A stretch of 11,314 nucleotides of DNA from Planctomycetota bacterium (GTDB lineage Bacteria > Planctomycetota > Planctomycetia > Pirellulales > Lacipirellulaceae): positions 1 through 11,314 of the forward strand of contig JAJDEE010000207.1 in assembly GCA_029259975.1 (NCBI GenBank), in the 5' to 3' direction. The stretch's first letter is position 1. The number at the start of each line of letters is the position of its first letter. Positions 6,440 through 11,314 of this stretch are shown piece by piece. The position numbers and the translations under genes were made by a program. The notes beneath the pieces were generated by a model, which worked only from the letters and a program-made list of their open reading frames with translations, was not told the DNA's origin and did no database searches.

Positions 6440-7471
6440 ATGATCGCCTTCTTCGATTCAATTTGGCAGATCCTGTTAGATTTGGCGCCCTGGCTCCTGC
6501 TGGGGGCGTTAGTTGCTGGCGTGCTGCATGTTTTGCTGCCGAGAGATTTTCTGAAGCGACAATTCTCTGGTCCGTTTGGAATCCTTAAAGCTGTCGTGCT
6601 AGGTGTGCCGCTACCGCTATGTTCTTGCGCTGTGATTCCAGTAGGACTCAGCCTGAAGCAAAGTGGCGCATCCAACGGCGCTACGGTCGCCTTTTTGATC
6701 AGTACGCCTCAAACAGGAGTCGATTCGATACTTGTTAGTGCCTCTTTTTTAGGATGGCCGTTCGCTCTGTTCAAAGTCGCTAGCGCGGCGGTGACGGGGC
6801 TTTTGGGTGGCTGGTGGGCCGATCGTAAAAAGCAGGCTTTGCTTCCCATCATTTCGACAGAAAGCTCGTCGTCAACGCCACCAAATCGTTTAGGGGCACT
6901 GTTACAACATAGCTTAGAACTGTTGCGATCGATCTGGCGCTGGCTGCTGTTGGGCGTGGTTGTTTCGGCCGCAATCACCACCTCTGTGCCAACGGACGCG
7001 CTGTCTGGCTTGGGAGGTGGAAGCAATTTGATGGCAATGATTTTGACGCTAATTGTCGCGTTGCCACTCTATGTCTGCGCTACCGCCTCGGTACCGATCG
7101 CGGCGGCCTTGGTTGCCAGTGGTCTCCCTGCCGGTGCGGCGATTGTCTTCCTAATGGCTGGCCCTGCCACTAACATGGCAACAATCGGAGCTGTCTACCG
7201 AACACTTGGTCGGCGTTCACTTACGATCTACCTAACCACCATGATCTTTGGCAGTATTGCCAGTGGTTGGCTGTTTGGTTTTTTGGTTGATCAAAACGTG
7301 GCAACTGTCGCACACTTACACGCAACAGATACTTGGTCGAGCATCATCAGCGTCATCGTCCTACTCCTGTTGATTGGCTGGTTTGCACTGCAGGAGCTAA
7401 AGCATCGTTTCGCCTCACCGCACCTCTCACAGACGAACGAACCCTCAACAAGCCATTCTTGTTGCAAATAG
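6440..7471 (+). CDS. SO_0444/ArsP-like metal efflux permease
   Basis: This is an inner-membrane permease of the ArsP_1 (DUF318) superfamily, closest to the SO_0444-type proteins predicted to export Cu or Zn. From the ATG at 6440 it has 343 residues and about eight hydrophobic segments. The family core is duplicated. The first half has VPLPLCSCAVIPVGLSL (56-72) with the CSC pair at 61-63, then GATVAFLISTPQTGVDSI; the second half has ALPLYVCATASVPIAAAL with C213 and FLMAGPATNMATIG. These Cys residues are the likely metal site. The C terminus is SHSCCK, a small thiol/His tail that could bind metal. A TTG at 6398 is an alternative start but would add residues without family character. It lies 50 bp after the Hint-like gene on the same strand, so co-transcription is possible. 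The metal is inferred from the family, not shown. Confidence 0.88.
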   Translation: MIAFFDSIWQILLDLAPWLLLGALVAGVLHVLLPRDFLKRQFSGPFGILKAVVLGVPLPLCSCAVIPVGLSLKQSGASNGATVAFLISTPQTGVDSILVSASFLGWPFALFKVASAAVTGLLGGWWADRKKQALLPIISTESSSSTPPNRLGALLQHSLELLRSIWRWLLLGVVVSAAITTSVPTDALSGLGGGSNLMAMILTLIVALPLYVCATASVPIAAALVASGLPAGAAIVFLMAGPATNMATIGAVYRTLGRRSLTIYLTTMIFGSIASGWLFGFLVDQNVATVAHLHATDTWSSIISVIVLLLLIGWFALQELKHRFASPHLSQTNEPSTSHSCCK

Positions 7472-7475
7472 AGTA

Positions 7476-7922
7476 TTGCGTATGCCGGGCGCAAGTGGAT
7501 TGCAACTTCAGTCGATGCTGGACACTCAGAAGATAACTGTTCCGATCCTCTTTATCTCAGGGCACGTAGATGTGCGTCTTGCATCGGAAGCCTTTCGCGC
7601 CGGGGCTTGTGACGTGCTTATGAAGCCTGTTGATAGTGACATCCTCTTAAGCCGCATCGAAGAGGCTTTGGCAAAGGACAAGCAACACCGCTAAGCGACG
7701 CACATCGCCGAGGCCAAACACCAGCAACTAGACAAGCTAACTCCCAAAGAGCACGAGGTCTTTCTAGAATTGCTTAAAGACCGGACGATCAAGCAGCTCG
7801 CCGCTCTTTTCGACATTACTTTCCAAACGTTTGCCAAGCATCGAACTCGCATACTCGGTAAACTAAGCGTGAGTATCGATGTGCAGCTCATTCGCGAGTT
7901 TCAGGATTTCATTCCTTCCTAA
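7476..7922 (+). pseudogene. Remnant of a FixJ/LuxR-type response regulator
   Basis: One reading frame carries the second half of a receiver domain (RMPGASGLQLQSML, PILFISGHVDVRLASEAF, AGACDVLMKPVDSDILL), then a TAA at 7692-7694. It continues in the same frame with a LuxR-type helix-turn-helix (LTPKEHEVFLELLKDRTIKQ, HRTRILGKLSV), ending at TAA 7920-7922. The N-terminal half of the receiver, including the acidic pocket, is absent. The residue aligned with the phospho-acceptor Asp (two before RMPG) is Val, read from the bases ahead of the TTG at 7476. The remnant starts 4 bp after the permease stop, so the missing half was probably lost when the present junction formed. The conserved Ser and Lys of the receiver are still there, so decay may be recent. 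A 72-aa product could still be made but should be non-functional. Confidence 0.85.
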
Positions 7923-8110
7923 AGCCGAGCACAACAATGGCCCCTGGTGGGGGCATCCGCACGCCGGGGCTGGATTTCAAGCATTGACGCAGCTGCGACG
8001 CGAATCTATCGTGCGGGTAGCTTGTCGGCCCGGGGAGGTCTTCCCGGCAGCCACCAACGGCGTACCTCTTGCCGAAATAATTTGGGGGCATTCCGAGACA
8101 TTCTTCCGCC
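7923..8110 (+). other. Leader region before xdhA with GC-rich hairpins
   Basis: No convincing gene lies here. Two hairpins are visible: GCCCC (7940-7944) with GGGGC (7950-7954) around a 5-nt loop, and CCGGGGA (8030-8036) with TTCCCGG (8041-8047) around the loop GGTC. Neither has a T-run, so they are not classic terminators. A structured leader for the xdh genes is possible, but I could not match it to the molybdenum-cofactor or purine riboswitches. Short frames crossing the region look like chance. Confidence 0.4.
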
Positions 8111-9610
8111 ATGCGAGATCACTTAGTCTTCTATTTGAACGGGATTCGACACTGTGTGAGTGGCCCTCTGGCTGCTTGCACAGTGACCGACTATCTCCGC
8201 TCTGGTGTTTCTCAACGGTTACCCGGAACTAAAGTCGCGTGTGCCGAGGGAGACTGCGGTGCCTGCACAGTCTTGGTCGGCAAACTCGGAGCCGAGGGTA
8301 ATAGCTTTGAGTATCAAACCATCGATGCCTGTATCGCCTTTGTTTATCAGCTGGACCGCTGTCATGTGATCACTGTCGAGGGCCTCCAACATCAGGAGAC
8401 GCTAACTGCTGTGCAAACGGCGATGGTCGACTGCCACGGCAGCCAGTGCGGCTTTTGTACTCCAGGGTTTGTGATGGCCATGCATGGGCTTGTCGAGCAG
8501 CAATCCTGCGATAACAACTTAACCGACGATGACTTGCGACTTGGCCTCTCAGGCAACCTCTGCCGCTGCACTGGCTACGCTCAAATTTTGGATGCTGGTC
8601 ATACCTTGAACCCCGTCGACATAACGAGCGTTGACTCCAAGTTCGACACTAGCTCCATGCTCGCAAGTCTTACATCGCTCGACAACGGTCCAGTTCATAT
8701 CAATGCACGTCACGTAGCTGAAACAAACAACAGCGTTGTAACAAATTCCACTCCACCAGAAATTTTCTTACCTACCACGCTCGACGATTTACTCTCGCGC
8801 CGCGCCGAGCGAACTAGTGCAACCCTTGTTGCCGGCGCGACCGACCTCGGTGTTCAACACAATCATGGCAAGTTTTCTCCGACGGACATTCTGTTTACCC
8901 AAGGTGTTGCGGAGTTGGACCAACTAGAGGTTGTGGACAACGAGTTGGTCATTGGTGCCACGGTCTCCTGGTCTCGCATCGAAGCATTTGTGCGCGAACA
9001 AGTGCCCGAGTACCATCAAATTCTCACACGCTTCGGCAGCCCCCAGGTGCGACACGCTGGTACGCTGATCGGCAACTTGGCCAATGCTTCGCCGATCGCC
9101 GACTCGATCCCCTTTCATTATGTTGCTGGTTCAACGATTGAGTTGGCCAGCGTCGGCGGTCGCCGCGAAGTGCCAATCGAACAGTTTTACTTGGGCTACA
9201 AACAACTCGACCTGCGACCCGACGAAGTGATCGTTTCGGTACGTACCCCGTTACCAACCTCCAACGAACACCTCAAGCTCTACAAAATCTCCAAACGCCG
9301 CGACATGGACATCAGCACGGTCACAGCGGCCTTTTGGTTCGAGCTGGACGACCAAACCATCCTCTCGGCTCGCATCGCGACTGGCGGAGTTGGGCCGACC
9401 ATCGCACGATTGCCAAAGGCCGAAGCTTCGCTAGCTAGAAAGCCGTTTAGCCTTGATGCTTTGCAGACTGCTGGGCGTCTGGCTCGTGATGAAATTACAC
9501 CCATCTCCGACGTCCGCGGCAGTGCGACGTATCGCCTGCAACTCGTCGAAAACCTCTTCGCAAAGTGCTTCCACGATCTCTCCGCAAGCCTATCCACGGT
9601 GGAGGTCTGA
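8111..9610 (+). CDS. xdhA: Xanthine dehydrogenase small subunit (Fe-S/FAD)
   Basis: XdhA carries the electron-transfer part of bacterial xanthine dehydrogenase: two [2Fe-2S] clusters and FAD, passing electrons from the Mo site in XdhB to NAD+. The 499-aa length fits the family. Residues 1-90 are the plant-ferredoxin-type domain with C44, C49, C52 and C74 (ACAEGDCGACTV). Residues 95-165 are the second [2Fe-2S] domain with C113, C116, C151 and C153 (SQCGFCTPGF and GNLCRCTGY). A weakly conserved linker covers 166-212. The FAD domain starts near 216 (EIFLPTTLDDLL), with FAD contacts LVAGATDLG (239-247) and GTLIGNLANASPIADS (317-332). The C-terminal FAD-subunit domain follows from about 385 (KLYKISKRRDMDISTV, ARIATGGVGPT). 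All eight cluster cysteines are present, so the subunit should be active. The ATG at 8111 lacks a strong ribosome binding site. The xdhB start follows after 2 bp. Confidence 0.96.
   Translation: MRDHLVFYLNGIRHCVSGPLAACTVTDYLRSGVSQRLPGTKVACAEGDCGACTVLVGKLGAEGNSFEYQTIDACIAFVYQLDRCHVITVEGLQHQETLTAVQTAMVDCHGSQCGFCTPGFVMAMHGLVEQQSCDNNLTDDDLRLGLSGNLCRCTGYAQILDAGHTLNPVDITSVDSKFDTSSMLASLTSLDNGPVHINARHVAETNNSVVTNSTPPEIFLPTTLDDLLSRRAERTSATLVAGATDLGVQHNHGKFSPTDILFTQGVAELDQLEVVDNELVIGATVSWSRIEAFVREQVPEYHQILTRFGSPQVRHAGTLIGNLANASPIADSIPFHYVAGSTIELASVGGRREVPIEQFYLGYKQLDLRPDEVIVSVRTPLPTSNEHLKLYKISKRRDMDISTVTAAFWFELDDQTILSARIATGGVGPTIARLPKAEASLARKPFSLDALQTAGRLARDEITPISDVRGSATYRLQLVENLFAKCFHDLSASLSTVEV
9601..9606 (+). 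promoter_or_regulatory. Ribosome binding site of xdhB inside the xdhA 3' end
   Basis: GGAGGT lies in the last codons of xdhA and ends 6 bp before the xdhB ATG at 9613. This close spacing supports coupled translation and fixes the xdhB start. Confidence 0.85.
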
Positions 9611-9612
9611 CA

Positions 9613-11314
9613 ATGCCATCCGTTGGCAAACCGCTGCCTCACGATTCTGCTGTCGGCCACGTTACAGGTGCGGCGCAGTACATCGACGACCTGCCTCGAC
9701 GCGAAGGCGAACTCCACGTCGATTTTGTTGGCACGCCTGTAACCGCAGGGCACATTCGCTCGATCGACTTGACTGCCGCTCGTGCTGTGCCGGGCGTGGT
9801 CTGCTTGCTCACGTATGTAGACTTGGGCGGTTCCAATCATTTCGGTGCGATCTTCTCCGACGAACCTTTCCTGGTGGAAAAAGAAATCTCGTACCTTGGC
9901 CAGCCGGTGGTTGTCATCGGTGCCGTCACAGCGGCGGCCGCCAAGCAAGCCAGGCAACTTGTGCAGATCGACTGCGAAGAGCGTGCTGCCGTGCTGACGA
10001 TCGACGATGCGATCAGTGCTGAGTCGTTTATTGGCCCCCAGAGTCACATGATCAGCCCAGCTGCAGAGGACGACGACGCCTTCGAGTCCGCCTTTCGCGA
10101 CGCTCCACACACACTTAGCGGCCAATTTCACAGCAACGGACAAGAACAGTTTTACTTTGAAACACAAGCCGCGCTCGCCGAACCGGGCGAGGACCGCACA
10201 ATCAAAGTCATCTCTTCGACACAAAATCCAACCGAAGCGCAGGTAGTCGTCGCCGAAGCGTTGGGGCTTGGCATGAACGAGGTCGTTTGCGAGTGTCCGC
10301 GGATGGGCGGCGGCTTTGGTGGCAAAGAAACGCAGTCCTCGCTTACTGCAGTTATGGCCGCGCTGGTTGCTCACCATACCGGCTGCCCTGCGCGTTTGGT
10401 CCTCGACCGTGGCGACGATATGCGGATCACCGGCAAACGCCACACCTACCAAACCGACTATCGCATTGCCTTCGACAACGACGGTCGTCTGCTCGTTGCT
10501 CAGTTCGACTACTTCTCCAACGGCGGCGCCTTCGCTGACCTGTCCACATCGATCATGGAACGCAGTCTGCTCCACGCCGACAACGCTTATTACATTCCGC
10601 AGCTTCGCGCCAGCGGCCAAGTCTGCCGCACCAATTTGCCGCCCAACACCGCCTTCCGAGGTTTTGGCGGACCGCAAGCCATCGCAGTCATCGAAAGCTG
10701 CCTTCAGGAAATCGCCCAAGTCGTCGAGCGCGATGCCTTCGATGTCCGGCGGCTGAATCTCTACCGCGATGGCGACACACAGCGAAGCGTCACCCAATAC
10801 GGGCAAACGGTTCGCGACCACATGCTCGAAGAAATTTTTGATCAGCTCGCCGAGTCGTCCAAATATCGACAGCGGATGACAGCCGTCGACGAATTTAACC
10901 GCACCAGCCCAACGCACCTGAAGGGCTTGGCAATCTCCGCCGTCAAATTTGGCATCTCGTTTACTACCAAGTTTCTGAATCAAGCAAACGCCTTGGTTAA
11001 TGTTTACACCGATGGCACCGTGCAGGTCTCCACCGGCGGTACTGAAATGGGTCAAGGACTCAACACAAAAATACGTCAACTCGTCTCCGACGAGTTTGGC
11101 CTCGTGCCCAATCGCGTACGGCTGATGACAACCTCGACCGAAAAAAACCATAACACCTCGCCAACTGCTGCCAGCGCTGGCACCGATCTCAACGGTGCAG
11201 CCGCGCTAGACGCTTGTCGTAAAATCATTGACCGCATGAAACGGTTCGCTGCCGAATTGCTAGCTGTCGAGGTCGAGCAAGTACGTCTCGCAGATGGCTT
11301 TGTCTTTGCCGGCC
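9613..11314 (+). CDS. xdhB: Xanthine dehydrogenase large (Mo) subunit, partial
   Basis: XdhB binds the molybdopterin cofactor and hydroxylates hypoxanthine and xanthine to urate. The frame is open from the ATG at 9613 to the window edge, giving 567 residues of a protein usually about 750-800 long, so the C-terminal part, with the catalytic base Glu, lies outside. Visible Mo-subunit motifs are PHDSAVGHVTGAAQYIDD (9-26), GQEQFYFETQ (177-186), STQN with Q204 (bovine Q767), MGGGFGGKE with E239 (bovine E802), AFRGFGGPQ with R349 (bovine R880), FLNQANALVNVYTDG, GGTEMGQG and SPTAASAGTDLNG. Bovine F914 appears to align with Y396 in VTQYGQ, as I recall for other bacterial enzymes. It is translated right after xdhA and should form an XdhA2XdhB2 complex. 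The cofactor chaperone gene xdhC is not in the window and may lie downstream. Confidence 0.96.
   Translation, partial: MPSVGKPLPHDSAVGHVTGAAQYIDDLPRREGELHVDFVGTPVTAGHIRSIDLTAARAVPGVVCLLTYVDLGGSNHFGAIFSDEPFLVEKEISYLGQPVVVIGAVTAAAAKQARQLVQIDCEERAAVLTIDDAISAESFIGPQSHMISPAAEDDDAFESAFRDAPHTLSGQFHSNGQEQFYFETQAALAEPGEDRTIKVISSTQNPTEAQVVVAEALGLGMNEVVCECPRMGGGFGGKETQSSLTAVMAALVAHHTGCPARLVLDRGDDMRITGKRHTYQTDYRIAFDNDGRLLVAQFDYFSNGGAFADLSTSIMERSLLHADNAYYIPQLRASGQVCRTNLPPNTAFRGFGGPQAIAVIESCLQEIAQVVERDAFDVRRLNLYRDGDTQRSVTQYGQTVRDHMLEEIFDQLAESSKYRQRMTAVDEFNRTSPTHLKGLAISAVKFGISFTTKFLNQANALVNVYTDGTVQVSTGGTEMGQGLNTKIRQLVSDEFGLVPNRVRLMTTSTEKNHNTSPTAASAGTDLNGAAALDACRKIIDRMKRFAAELLAVEVEQVRLADGFVFAG

Noticed and set aside
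7909..8112. Small minus-strand gene upstream of xdhA
   Set aside because: The 67-residue translation has no family character and there is no ribosome binding site; it overlaps the end of the response-regulator remnant and the hairpin region.
9280..11151. A 623-codon open frame on the minus strand opposite the end of xdhA and most of xdhB
   Set aside because: The plus strand encodes xanthine dehydrogenase subunits with all their motifs in order. The antisense translation is Cys/Arg/Gly-rich and resembles nothing; it is open because the xdh codon use rarely creates stops in that frame.

Overview
The window looks like chromosomal DNA of a planctomycete, most likely a Pirellulales-type lineage. 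I infer this from the secreted HEAT-repeat/Hint-like protein (a type I associate with Planctomycetes), the largely absent Shine-Dalgarno sequences, the moderate GC content and the style of the HDOD and MgtE proteins. This is recognition by eye, not a database result. Seven protein genes are supported (one runs off the right edge), plus one decayed gene. No tRNA, rRNA, CRISPR array or insertion sequence was seen.

Layout: 1-322 has no convincing gene but begins with a long inverted repeat. A small hypothetical protein (329-664, +) converges on a CBS-domain Mg2+ channel/transporter MgtE (686-2047, -). A 216-bp divergent region then leads to ribonuclease III (2264-3034, +); its leader carries two hairpin-forming 24-bp repeats directly before the start codon. 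rnc converges on an HDOD-domain regulatory protein (3092 to about 4093, -). A second divergent region (about 4094-4409) holds a 20-bp palindrome and repeated ACGATT words. It precedes a secreted 659-aa HEAT/Hint-like protein (4410-6389, +) and, 50 bp later, an SO_0444/ArsP-like metal permease (6440-7471, +). Immediately after that lies the remnant of a FixJ/LuxR-type response regulator (about 7476-7922), without its 5' half and with an in-frame stop. A 188-bp leader with GC-rich hairpins then precedes xdhA (8111-9610) and xdhB (9613 to beyond the right edge).

Functional reading: xdhA and xdhB are a tight two-gene unit for a bacterial xanthine dehydrogenase, which oxidises hypoxanthine and xanthine to urate. 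mgtE and rnc are housekeeping genes. The Hint-like protein and the permease are adjacent and may be co-transcribed, but nothing proves a shared job. I do not see a clear new multi-gene system. The oddities I would look at first are the Hint-like domain without its nucleophilic cysteine, the RNase III with Ala in place of a metal-binding Asp, the repeats in the rnc leader, the operator-like cluster at 4226-4287 and the decaying response regulator.
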